From: Neonectria sp. B-13
Taxonomy: Eukaryota > Ascomycota > Sordariomycetes > Hypocreales > Nectriaceae
NCBI GenBank assembly: GCA_002682825.1
Contig: NOKP01000005.1
Coordinates: 1,860,001-1,924,000, forward strand
DNA: 64,000 nucleotides
Reading direction: 5' to 3'
Shown here: positions 35,618-47,002 of the stretch, one piece after another
How positions within the stretch are numbered: the first letter of the stretch is position 1
Layout: each line of letters starts with the position of its first letter
Notes under the pieces: generated by a model
The model's input: the letters and a program-made list of their open reading frames with translations, nothing else
Database searches by the model: none
What the model was told of the DNA's origin: nothing
Made by a program: the position numbers and the translations under genes

Positions 35618-36664
35618 TTAGATATAATAGTCCTTAGTAGTATATACCTAAAGAAGAGGTTAAAGATTAAATAGTATAAAAGAAAATAGAAAAAACAATA
35701 GTATAATAAGCTTAATACTTAAGCCTAAAGTAATAATAACTTAAAGAAATAAAAGTTTCTATTATAAAGTTAAGGTATAAGTTTTACTACTTTAATTAGC
35801 TAGAAAAGCTAGATCTTAGAAAAGTTAGATCTTAGAAAAGCTAAATCTTAGAAAAGCTAGATCTTAGAAAGGCTAGACCTTAGAAAAGGCTAAAACCCCT
35901 TAGGATAAAAGTTTAGCTTATAAAGCTTTATACTTTCTAGATTACTTTTTTATATTCTATTTAATCTTTTAAATAATATAATAATTATATTATTAATTAT
36001 ATAAAATAACTATTATCTAAATTATATTATAACTTAGTAAGCCTTTACTAAGCTATATATATAAGCTCTTATATAATTTATATATTGAATTAAAAGAACA
36101 TTTAAGTCTTATTTCTATACTATAAATTATAGCTTAAAAGTCTAGCCTAAAGTATATAAAATAGCCTATAATTAATTACTTTAAACCTAAGAAATTAGTC
36201 TAATTAGTAGTCTTTAGCTATAATATCCTATTATAAGATAGAATTTAACTTAATATAATAATAGCCTAATAGATTATAATAGAATAGCTCTTTTTAGAAA
36301 GACTAGCTCTAAAGCTAAAAAGGAATAATAATATTATTACTATAGAGAAGGAGTTCCTTAAGAAACTATATAACTCTATCTCTACCCTATAGATTATATA
36401 GTTAATAGATAATATTATTCTAATCAATCTATAGCTAAAGGAGTAATATATTAGAAACTAAGGGAATCTAATCATTTCTAACATTAGCTATAAAGCATAA
36501 AGGGATTTAATAGAGGGAGTTAAAAGCTAAAGGGGGTAAAAGTCAATAATTAGGTTTAAAATCCAAAGATCTATCCCTCTGTTAAGCTTAAGCAAAGGAA
36601 ACATATAATTCAGTACAATTGCAAATAGGTAGAAATAGTAGTTCAAACAGTAGTTTCAATAGTA
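35618..36664 (+). mobile_element. R1 repeat copy C
   Basis: Full-length R1 with the TTAGATATAATAG start, 16-bp tandem units near 35800-35890 and the CAATAGTA end. The target duplication is not clear. Heavily mutated. Confidence 0.78.
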
Positions 36665-36977
36665 ATAGCTTTTAATAATATATTCTATAAATTCCTTATT
36701 TATAGAATACTTATTTCTTACTAAGATAGTTAATAAGAATATAATTTCCTTAGAATCTTTCTTATTATTCTAACTATCTAAGGGCTAATTAGCTTAATAA
36801 AAAGGTAAATAATAGAAAATAGTATTACTTTAAAGAAACTTATTATTTAAGTAAAAGGGGAAATATCTAAGGGAATTAAATTTGCTTTATATTTCTAAGA
36901 TTAAAAGCTTAATTAATTAATAAAGATAAAAAGGAGTAATAAAAAAGCTAAAGCTTTTAACTTAGATTAAATTAAAA
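36665..36977. other. RIP-degraded AT-rich spacer
   Basis: Between R1 copy C and R2 copy b. No coding or repeat assignment. Confidence 0.45.
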
Positions 36978-36991
36978 GCTTCTTTAATTAT

Positions 36992-37986
36992 TTATAGTAA
37001 TTTTAGCCTTAGTTAATATTATCTAATAAATTAAGATAATACAGTAGATAATATATAATAGTTAATATAATAAGATATTATACTTAGTATTATTAATCCT
37101 AATAACTTAAATATAATAAGCTTTCCTAGTAATATAGTTTATATTAATATTATACCTTAAGCCTATTTTTATAACCTATCTAGATTCCTCTCTCTAACCT
37201 TAATATCTAATTCATAAAAAGCTTATCCTAAACTATAATACATATAAATAACTATCTCTTATTAAGCTAATAAGTCTAATTAGTCTTCTTCCTTCTTTCT
37301 TAATATACTATAATATAGTATAATATAACTATAATATATTCTACTTTTACTATTATTTATTATATCTTATAACCTAATAGTAAGAAATAGAACTATAAGA
37401 TATATAAAATAAAATACTATTACTCTTTAGATAGAAAGATTAAGCTTATTAAGTATAAGTAATAGCTTTATTAAGCTAAAATCTATAATCTTAGTAGTTT
37501 TAAGTCTAATTATATAATAATTAATACTATTTAAATAGTATATCTAGCTATATTTAACTACTACTTACTCTTAAATAATAAAAGTACTAAAGTTAATAAT
37601 ATTAACTTTATTAAAAAGGAAAAGGAGTTTCTTAAAAAGCTTACTAAAAGATTAAAAGCTAAATTATACTAGAATAAAACTATTATTAATAAATTAACTA
37701 GAGATAAATATATCTTATAGTTCTAGGAGCTATTAGAGTATATAAAGCTAGTATAAATAGCTAGTTAGTTTAGTATCTTAAAATTAAAGGGAAATATAAG
37801 GATTAATAAGGGTAGGATTATATACTAGGAATAGGATTAAGGAAAAACTTAGACTGGATAGAAAAGGTAGATAGGTTTAGGTTAAATATAAAGGTTAATA
37901 AAGAACTTTAAAACCAATTAGGCTTAAGATAAAGAAATCAATATATAATATAGTAATCATTATATATTAGGTTCCCTTATAAAGGG
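36992..37986 (+). mobile_element. R2 repeat copy b
   Basis: 995 bp, flanked by the 14-bp duplication GCTTCTTTAATTAT (36978-36991, 37987-38000). Collinear with copy a, including the terminal hairpin (cccttataaaggg). More strongly mutated. Confidence 0.8.
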
Positions 37987-38000
37987 GCTTCTTTAATTAT

Positions 38001-38690
38001 ATTATTAAGAAAGAACTAAGGATTAAAGACTTAAAGTATAGCTTAGGAAATTATAATTAAACTATTAATAGAATATTTAATATATATTATTAACTCTTAT
38101 TAATAGATTATAAGCTTTAAACCTTTAATATTTTTACTTATTATAATAGCTTTTTAATTATTATATAATTAAACCTTAGACTAAATAAACTCTTAAATAA
38201 CCATTAATTTATTCTATATTTTATTATATCTTTTAATAAAGAGATTTAAAGTTTCTTAATATACTAATTAAATATTAATAAGCTTAAGTTTATTATACTT
38301 ATTAATCTTACTAAAGCCTTTATTAAAAAAGGGTTTATAATTAATAATAGACTTTCTAAGTAGCCTAAAGATAAGCCTAAAAATATTATCTCTTTTAACT
38401 TAATTAACTCTTAGAAGAAATTATTAATCCTAATTCCTTCTTTATTTAGAAAGTTAGTAATTATAGTTCTTCTATTTAAGAAGTTATTTATTCTAATTTC
38501 TTTATTTAGAAAAATACTTTTAATTATAAAGACTTTAATAAAGAATAATACTTTTACTAAAGGAACTTAGTATAATTAACTTAAATTAATATTTAAACTA
38601 ATAGAAAAGATTAAAAGTATTAAACCTTTATAATTAACTTTACTTAAGATACTTTTAAAAGCTTTTATATTATTATTAATTTTTATTTAT
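38001..38690. other. RIP-degraded AT-rich spacer
   Basis: About 0.7 kb between R2 copy b and R1 copy D. Probably the host element of both insertions. No frame survives. Confidence 0.45.
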
Positions 38691-39733
38691 TTAGATATAA
38701 TAGTCCTTAATAATATATACTTAGAGAAGAAACTAAAGATTAAATAGTATAAAAGAAAATAGAAAAAACAATAATATAATAGACTTAATACTTAAGCCTA
38801 AGGTAATAATAACTTAAGGAAATAAAAGTTTCTACTATAAAGTTAAAGTATAAGTTTTACTGCCTTAATTAGCTAGAAAAGCTAGATCTTAGAAAAGTTA
38901 GATCTTAGAAAAGCTAAATCTTAAAAAAGTTAAACCTTAGAAAAGCTAGATCTTAGAAAAGGCTAAAACCTCTTAGGATAAAAGCCTAGTTAACCTTTAT
39001 ACTTTCTAGGCTCTTTATATTCTATTTAACCTTTTATATAATATAATAATTATATAATTAATTATATAAAATAACTTTCTAAATTGTACTATAGCTTAGT
39101 AAGCTCTTACTAAGCTATATATATAGACTCTTATATAATCTATATATTAAATTAAAAGAATATTTAAGTCTTATTTCTATACTATAAATTATAGCTTAAA
39201 AGTCTAGCCTAAGGCATATAAAATAGCTTATAATTAACTACTTTAAACTTAAGAAGTTAATCTAATTAGTAATTTTTAGCTATAATATTCTATTATAAGA
39301 GGAAATAAAGCTTAATATAGTAATTACTTAATAGATTATAATAAAATAGCTCTTTTTAAAGAGGCTAGCTCTAAAGCTAGAAAGAAATAGTAATATTACT
39401 ACTATAGAGAAAGAGTTCCTTAAGAAGCTATATAACCCTATCTATGCTTTATAGATTATACAGTTAATAGGTAATATTATTCTAACCAACCTATAGCTAA
39501 AGGAGTAATACATTAGAAACTAAGGGAATCCTACTATAGTTATCTTTAACATTAGCTATAAAGCTGTATAGAGGGATTTGGCAGAGGGAGTTCTATAGAA
39601 AGGGCAAAAGTTAATAATTAGGTTCAAAATCCAAAGATCTATCCCTTCTATTAAGCTTAAGCAAAGGAAATATATAATTTAGTACAATTATAGATAAGTA
39701 GAAATAGTAGTCTAAATAGTAGTTTTAATAGTA
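38691..39733 (+). mobile_element. R1 repeat copy D
   Basis: Starts TTAGATATAATAG, five 16-bp tandem units near 38880-38960, ends TTTTAATAGTA. The duplication is not certain. Heavily mutated. Confidence 0.78.
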
Positions 39734-40117
39734 TTTATATTATTATATAAGTATATAAAGAGTAATATTTTAATAAAGAATATATTTAAAAGCTTTATAA
39801 AAAGTAATATCTTAATAAAGAATATATTATTAGTCTTTATATTCTAACAGACTTAAATTACTTAAATAGTAATTATATTTATAATTTAATTTATTAATAA
39901 AGCTTATTTAGTTTATATAAATAATTAGAAGATTTATAAAGAATAAGATTAATATCTTAATATTATAATAAGTATTAAGATAAAGAAAATAATAATTAAT
40001 ATTAATCTAATAGACTTACTTTAGATTACTAATTGATTTATATTATTTATACTAAAGTTAAAGTTTTATACTATATATATTCTAAAAGGTTTAATTTCTC
40101 TTATTTAATAGAAAAAT
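39734..40117. other. RIP-degraded AT-rich spacer
   Basis: No recognisable feature. Flanks R1 copies D and E. Confidence 0.45.
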
Positions 40118-40131
40118 ATTATTAACTTTAT

Positions 40132-41189
40132 TTAGATATAATAGTCCTTAGTAGTATATACCTAGAGAAGAGACTAAAGGTTAAATAATATAAAAGAAAA
40201 TAGAAAAAACAATAGTATAATAGGCTTAATACTTAAGCCTAAGGTAATAATAACTTAAAGAGATAAAAGTTTCTACTATAAAGTTAAGGTATAAGTTTTA
40301 CTACCCTAATCAACTAGAAAAGCTAGATCTTAGAAAAGCTAGATCTTAGAAAAGCTAGATCTTAGAAAAGCTAGACCTTAGAAAAGGCTAAAACCTCTTA
40401 GGATAAAAGCCCAGTCTATAAAATAACCTTTACACTTTCTAGGTTACCTTTTTGCATTCTATCCAACCTTCTACCTAATACAATAATCATATAATCAATC
40501 ATATACAATAACTACCTTTTAAATCATACTATAGTTTAGTAAGCCCTTACTAAGCTATACTTATAGGCTCTTATATAACCTATATAGCCTATTTTAAGTA
40601 GATCTAAGCCTTATTTCTAAGCTATAAATTATAGTTTAAAAGTCTAACCTATAAGATATAAAAGAGATTAAAACCAATTAATACCCTAAGGCTAAGGAAT
40701 TAATCTAGTTAATAGTCTTTAATTATTATATTCTACTATAAGATAGAATCTAGTCTAATAGAGTAATAGCCTAGTAAATTATAATAGAATAAGTCTTTCT
40801 AGAAAGACTAGCTTTAAAGCTAGAAAGGAATAATAATACTACTAATATAAAGAAGAGGTTTATTAATAGTCTAAAGTATAATAACTATATTTTATACGTT
40901 ATACAGCTGATAAGCAATACTATACTAATTAACCTACAACTAAAGGAGTAACATATTAGAAAGCAAGAGAATCCTACTAGAACTATAGAGGGATTTGGCA
41001 GAGGGAGTTGGAAGCCTGATGGTCGTTCCTAGCATCAGCAGACTGACAATGGTGGAGGGGGCAAAAGTCAATAATTAGGTTTAAAATCCAAAGATCTATC
41101 CCCCTATTAAGCTTAAGCAAAGGAAACATATGATTTAGTGCAATTGTGGATAGGCAGAAATAGTAGTCTAAATAGTAGTTTCAATAGTG
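40132..41189 (+). mobile_element. R1 repeat copy E
   Basis: 1058 bp, flanked by the 14-bp duplication ATTATTAACTTTAT (40118-40131, 41190-41203). A block near 40990-41060 (ggaagcctgatggtcgttcc) escaped RIP while the rest is mutated. Confidence 0.85.
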
Positions 41190-41614
41190 ATTATTAACTT
41201 TATATATAATAATATTATTCTTTCTTCTATTATAAAGATTAATTAGAAAGAATAATACTAACTATAGAAAGTATAAAAGTAATAATACTTTAGAAAAGTT
41301 TATTATTCTTAGTTAAAAGAGTAAATATAAGATTAAAAAGATAGCTTAAGAAATAGATTTCTTTTATTTTTTAATATTAGACTTAAAGAAAATCTTATAA
41401 GATACTTCTTTACTATATATATATATTTCTTTAGTTTAATTTAAAGAAGAAAAGAAGTTCTAATGTATATAATCTTACTCTAATTAAGAATAATTATTAG
41501 ATTATATAAAAGGTATATAATAGAAGCTAAAAGCTAAGTAGGCTAGCTAATTATTAGTAAAAGTATAATTAGGTATAAGAATAGGGCTATTATAAGAAAG
41601 ATTAAGTAGGAAAG

Positions 41615-41797
41615 TGTAAGAAGATAAACTAAGGGCCCTAAAGGGTCCTTATTAGGCTAGGTTATATAACTTAGCCCCTAGCCTAAGACCTATATTAGGA
41701 CTACTTAGTAAGCCCTTAAGAGATACTTATCAAATAGAAGTCTTAATATACCTTTACCTCTACCTTCTAATTTACCCTATATATACTAACTCTTATA
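41615..41797. repeat. Left LTR of the 2.9-kb element
   Basis: 183 bp, starts TGTAAGAAGATAA and ends TTATA. Aligns with 44351-44533; differences are transitions. Confidence 0.82.
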
Positions 41798-43393
41798 ATT
41801 CTTCTACTTCTATATCTACCCTAAGTTATTAGTATATCTTAGAAGATAAATAAGGAAAAGAAAACTTATAGTATAACTTAATGCCTTATAACTATTAAGT
41901 ACTTATTAAGGATATAGTTAAAGACTATTAACTATATAACCCTTATATAGACTAAGTCTATAGAGACCTTAAATAAACTTTTTAATAAATAGTAAAGAAA
42001 GAATACTAATAATAAATCAGATATATCTTTACCTATTGAACCTAAATTAAAGAACTTATAACTAATAGCTAAACTCTTATTATAGCTTTTATAAGATCTA
42101 CTAAAAACTACCTTAGACTTCTAATACTTAGATTAATAAACCTTTTATAAGAAGACTTTTTATAAAATAGTATAATAACCCTCTTAAGATTGCTTAAAAA
42201 GCCCTTAAGACCTTAGATTAATCTTATATTATATAAAATCCTAAGACTATTTAATAAATAACTAATAATTAACTAATAAAAATATAATAATATAAATCCT
42301 TCTATAAACTATAGTAATCTAGTAGAAAGCTATAAATTACTAATTTAAGTAATAAATAATTATAATAGAGAAATAATAGATACTTTATATTAAGTAGTTA
42401 GTATAATAATAAGGAATATAACTATTAAAGAAATATAAATACTCTTCTTATTATATATATACTACTCTTTAGAGTAATATTATAAGTATAAAAATAAAAG
42501 ATTAAATTAAAATAATTTAAAATAATAATAATATATAGATAATTACTATAGAGATCTAAAAGATTAATTAGACTATAATTAAGTTATATACTAGCTTATA
42601 AACTGATTAGTAAGTATATACTATAGGTTTATTAAACTTAACCTAGAAGGACTTTACTATCTTTCTCTAATAATAATATATAGATTTAATATAAAAGGAA
42701 ATTAAGCTATAGAATAGCCTTTTAAGCTTTTAATAACTTCTTAAATAGTTACTAATAGATTACTTTAATATATAATAAGTTAATTATACTATTCTTAGTA
42801 TAAAGAATATTAATAATAATAAAGTCCTTATATATTAATATTACTTTAGACTTTATCTAAGATTATAGAAAGAACTATATTAAATAAATAGTATAATTAA
42901 AAGAGCTTAAAAGCTAATATAAAAAGCCTAATACTAATAGTAAACTCTAGCTTAATATACTATTAATTATTAGCTAAATAATAATTAACTAACTATAATA
43001 AAACCTTTAAAAGAACCTTAGATAAGCTCTTTACTATAAATAATACTCTAAAGGGTATTAGCTATAAAAGAAAAAAGGCTAAGAAAAATCTAATTCTTCC
43101 TAGGGATTATTTACTTCTATTATAAAAAGAAAGAATACTATATAGGATTCTATTTAAAGAGACTAATAGAGAAACTATCTATTAAATATATACTAAGTAA
43201 AAGTATAATATAAAATACCTAGCTAACTATAACTATATAATCTACTTATACTATTATTAATCAATTAATATAATTATAAAATATATATTAAGATAATATA
43301 AACTCTTTAGATTATAATAAATAAATAAGTAAAAGAATAGTAAATATATACTAAATAGACTATATAAGAAATAAAGAAAGAATCATTAAAGAA

Positions 43394-43680
43394 AAGTCCT
43401 CTATAAATAAGGTAGGAACCTAAAAGTCCTCTATAAATAAGGCAGGAACCTAAAAGCCCTCTATAAATAAGGCAGGAACCTAAAAGTCCTCTGTAAATAA
43501 GGCAGGAACCTAGAAGCTCTCTGTAAATAAGACAGGAACCTAATAAGACCTCTGTAAACAAGGCAGGATACTAGAAGGTCTCTGTAAATAAGGCAAGGAT
43601 CCTATAAGCCCTCTATAAATAAGGCAATAAGCCCTCTATAAATGAGGCAATAAGACCTCTGTAAATGAGGTAAGGTAGTC
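43394..43680. repeat. 30-bp minisatellite
   Basis: About nine to ten imperfect units of about 30 bp (core ctctataaataaggcagga, with the spacer acctaaaag), with later units shortened. Diverged units of the same core recur at 43980-44060. The minus-strand open frame over the array (GSCLIYRGLL repeated) is a by-product of the repeat. Confidence 0.85.
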
Positions 43681-44350
43681 CCTGCCTTAAGGGCTCTATT
43701 GTTTCCTAAGCTAGGGATAATATCCTTTGTCTTACCAAATGCTTATTGAGTAGACAGTAGGTGCTCTATAGGAACCTAACTACTCTAAGATATTAGAAAG
43801 GACCTAATAGTAGCTAGAGTTATTAATCTAAAATAGTATATCCTATGTTTTCTATAAGATATACCTTAGAAGATAAATATAGCCTAAGATATAAAGAGTT
43901 CTTATTAAGAGTTATAATTTAGTAAGAGCTTAATAAATAGCTAGAGTATATTAAAAATATTAATATATAATATAAAAGAAAAAGTTCTTTATAAATAAGA
44001 TAGGATTAATAAAGCTCTTTATAAATAAGATAGGACTAGTAAACCTTTTATAAATAAGATAGAGAATAATAATAATTATTAATAAATCAAATCTTAGGAC
44101 TTTAGAATAAAGCTCTAGAGAAAGAGGAATAATAGTAGAAAATAAATAAATAAACAAATAAAGAAAATTATAATGAATATATACTAAGTATATACTAAGC
44201 ACTCTATAAAGGATATAAAGGAGAAGAGATAAGATTACTATTTCTAAGTAGGCTATTATTACTCTTTTTCCTACTAGGTTTTAATAAGGGTAATAGGATA
44301 GTAAGAACTCTATAAGCTTTAGGATAAAGCTTTAAAGAGAGGGGAATAAT

Positions 44351-44533
44351 TATAAGAAGATAAGCTAAGGGCCCTAAAGGGTCCTTACTAGGCTAGGTCA
44401 TATAACTTAGCCCTCAGCCTAAGACCTATATTAGGACTGCTCGGTGAGCCCTTGAGAGATGCTTGCCAAGTGGAAGTCTTAATATACCTTTACCTCTACC
44501 TTCTGATTCACCCTATGTACATTAACCCTTATA
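44351..44533. repeat. Right LTR of the 2.9-kb element
   Basis: 183 bp, less mutated than the left copy (contains ggactgctcggtgagccc). A related, more intact LTR lies inverted at 55551-55918. Confidence 0.82.
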
Positions 44534-44985
44534 GAAAGAAGAGAAAAGATCTTTTTCTTTTTATTATTATTTTAAGAAATAAAGATTAAAGAGTTTCTTA
44601 CTATAAAGAGATAAGAGAAATAAGCTTATTAAGCTTAAAGCTTAAGTCTTTATCTTTATTTACTAAAAAAGAATTCTATAATTATATTTAAATCTTTACT
44701 TAATTCTAGGTTGAATTTCTATCTTTTATAATACTAATTATTAAGCTAATTATAGGCTTTTTTAATACTTTATTAATATTCTTTCTAACTTTTAACTTAA
44801 TAATTAATCTTATAAAATACTTCTCTATTAGAAAGTACTAAATATTAAACTATTAGACTATATATATACTATCTAATATAGCCTTAGGCTAACTAACTAA
44901 AATGCCTATATAATATATTTCTAAGTATTTTACTAAGGGATTATTATTTATTTAGAGTATTATTTCTTATCTCTTTCTACTATTA

Positions 44986-45324
44986 AACTATCTTTTAACT
45001 TAATATTATATTTAAATATCTAAAGTCTAATAAAATACTTACTTATTAATATAATATAACTTCTCTTATATTATTCTTTTTATCTTTCTATTAGTAACTA
45101 TAGTCTATTAAGTTTAGAAATACCTAAAGTTTTTATATACTTTTAATCTAGATTAAAAATAGCTTACTCTAACTATTATAGTATCTTAATTACTATTTAA
45201 CAAATATCCCTAAAGCATATAGATAACTAATATACTATTATACTTAAGCCTTACTTTAGATATAGCCTTCTTATAAAGCTTACTATTAAGTTTCCTTTAA
45301 TTATACTTTTTATTAATCTTATAT
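44986..45324. other. RIP-degraded AT-rich spacer
   Basis: Between R3 copy b and R4 copy b. No feature recognised. Confidence 0.45.
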
Positions 45325-45329
45325 ACTAT

Positions 45330-45732
45330 TATTATAGCCTAGGTTAAAACTAAGCAATTATAACTAATAGAATTATTTTAATACTTACTTTTTCTTTCCT
45401 ATTATAGTATATAATACCTATATATTAAATAGGCTTTATTTAATATAGTTTAATACTAGTAAGTATATATAGATTAAACTAATATAATTTAATATAACTT
45501 AATACTATTTAATTATACTAATCTTCTATATATATATATATTTACTTAGTATATTAAATAAAAAGCTTTAAGCTTCTTAGCTATTAATACTATACTTTAA
45601 TTATATAATAACTTACTATTATACATTATTACTATAATCTATATTACTTATTATAATATTCTAATCTACTTAATTATTAAATTATATACCTTAGACCTAC
45701 TCTAGACCCCTAGGTTAAGCCTGACTATTATA
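45330..45732 (-). repeat. R4 solo LTR, RIP-mutated copy
   Basis: About 403 bp that align as the inverted, G-to-A/C-to-T mutated form of 50025-50437. Flanks are ACTAT (45325-45329) and GCTAT (45733-45737), a 5-bp duplication with one G-to-A change. Confidence 0.8.
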
Positions 45733-45965
45733 GCTATAATAAAAGCATTAAACTTAGAGTACCCCTAGAAGCTTAGAAGCCTTTCTGGTTAATATGCTAT
45801 CTAGACTCTGTATAGTGTGCTATAGCTAATCGCCTTAATACCTGGGGGAGTGTTGATTATAGTATCTTGATGGACTTGGTAGATGTGCTGAAAGCGGCTT
45901 GATTTAGATACATTCATTCAGTCTCAAAGGGTGCGCACTTACCAATGTGTCTTTACTGAATACCT

Positions 45966-46625
45966 TTGCACCCAATGAGTTTAGCTCAACCCTTTCAACT
46001 AAGCTGGCTAGCTAGGTTCAACCAGAACCTAGGGCCTCAACACCAGCAAGCAGCCGACCGAGCCCTAATGTACCTTATTCAAACCCGAGGTCTCTCCCTC
46101 GAATACGGTACAATACCCGGATGCGAAGAAGATGGCCTACAAGTGGCATCAGATGTGAGTTTCGCTGATAACTCGGTGGACCGTCGGAGCTCTTAAGCAT
46201 TCATCATGAAGCTATTTGGAGGGATCACTTCCTGGAGAGCGAATAAACAGGATACCGTTACTACGTCGACTACCGAAGCCGAGCTCCTAGCCCTATCTCA
46301 AGCAGCGAAGGAAGCTCTCTTTGCAAGCCGACTTATCTCTGCTCTACGAGTTGACTTATCCTCACCTACTGCACGCCGAGCGGTCGCCGCACCCGCAAGA
46401 GTCACCATCGAATGCGATAACAAGCAGACTATCCGACTGGTGACAGCCGAACTTGTGCAGCTATGCATAAAGTTGAGGCATGTTGATATATATAACCACT
46501 GGCTGCAGCAGGAGATATTGGAGGAAAAGATTGATGTAATATATACTCCATTAACGCAACTGCTTGCTGATGGCTTGACGAAGAGCCTGCCAAAGGAGGG
46601 ATTTGCAAAGTTCATTCCAGCTTAG
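45966..46625 (+). pseudogene. Ty1/Copia RNase H fragment, nearly free of RIP
   Basis: The plus-strand frame reads RFNQNLGPQHQQAADRALMYL, SDVSFADN, then after one TAA continues in the same frame with MKLFGGITSWRANKQ, TVTTSTTEAELLALSQAAKEAL, IECDNKQTIRL, and a C-terminal LRHVDIYNHWLQQEI with ADGLTKSLPKEGF. This is the Copia Pol RNase H domain, the last domain before the 3' LTR. The TAA at 46194-46196 sits where CAA (Gln) is expected, a single RIP-type change. The reverse transcriptase and integrase are missing, so the element is 5'-truncated. Confidence 0.85.
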
Positions 46626-46711
46626 GCTCACAGACCTCTCAGAGATATTAGAGCAGAGAAGGAAGGATGAAGATCATAGCTCAATGGCGATGCCTTCGAG
46701 CTGAAGGGGCG

Positions 46712-47002
46712 TGTTAGATTGGAACATGTAAAGAGTGACTCCAAGGGAGATCACGTGGAACCGACCGCACGTTCGCCGAGTGGAGCCCGAAGATGAAGGC
46801 GGTCACCCCTGGCAGAATCCCAATAGCCCCACTTTTGGGACGGTATCGTGATCTTGACTCATGGTCCGGAACCGAAGGGACACACAGATAACACACACAC
46901 AATACACATACATCTAAGCCATCTGAGTGTCACGCTAGCCATTCAACACATACACCCGAGCTACAGACAGCCGCGGGCCTTTTGTATCTACACTCGAAAA
47001 CA
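46712..47002 (+). repeat. Probable 3' LTR of the Copia fragment
   Basis: Directly after the RNase H end and a purine-rich tract (gctgaaggggcg), a segment starts TGTTAGATTGG, the usual Copia LTR start. The 3' end is uncertain: AACA occurs near 46950 and ACA at about 47002. Confidence 0.55.

Larger units (their letters stand above)
41615..44533. mobile_element. Short LTR element (2.9 kb, non-autonomous type) inside R3 copy b
   Basis: Two LTRs of exactly 183 bp (41615-41797 and 44351-44533) share taagggccctaaagggtcc and gtcttaatatacctttacc and are flanked by the same 5 bp, GAAAG (41610-41614, 44534-44538). The internal 2.55 kb is AT-rich, holds a 30-bp minisatellite and no recognisable polymerase. 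The size and lack of pol suggest a LARD/TRIM-like non-autonomous element, although RIP erosion limits this. Confidence 0.8.
41521..44985 (-). repeat. R3 repeat copy b (RIP-mutated, inverted), split by an LTR element
   Basis: 41521-41614 aligns with the reverse complement of the 3' part of 34814-35362 (aagtaggctagct for aagtgggctagct), and 44534-44985 with the remainder, both with G-to-A and C-to-T changes. The interruption is exactly the 2.9-kb LTR element with its GAAAG duplication. Confidence 0.72.

Noticed and set aside
43307..43561. Minus-strand open frame with repeated GSCLIYRGLL
   Set aside because: It is a direct translation of the 30-bp minisatellite and has no start context or conservation beyond the repeat.
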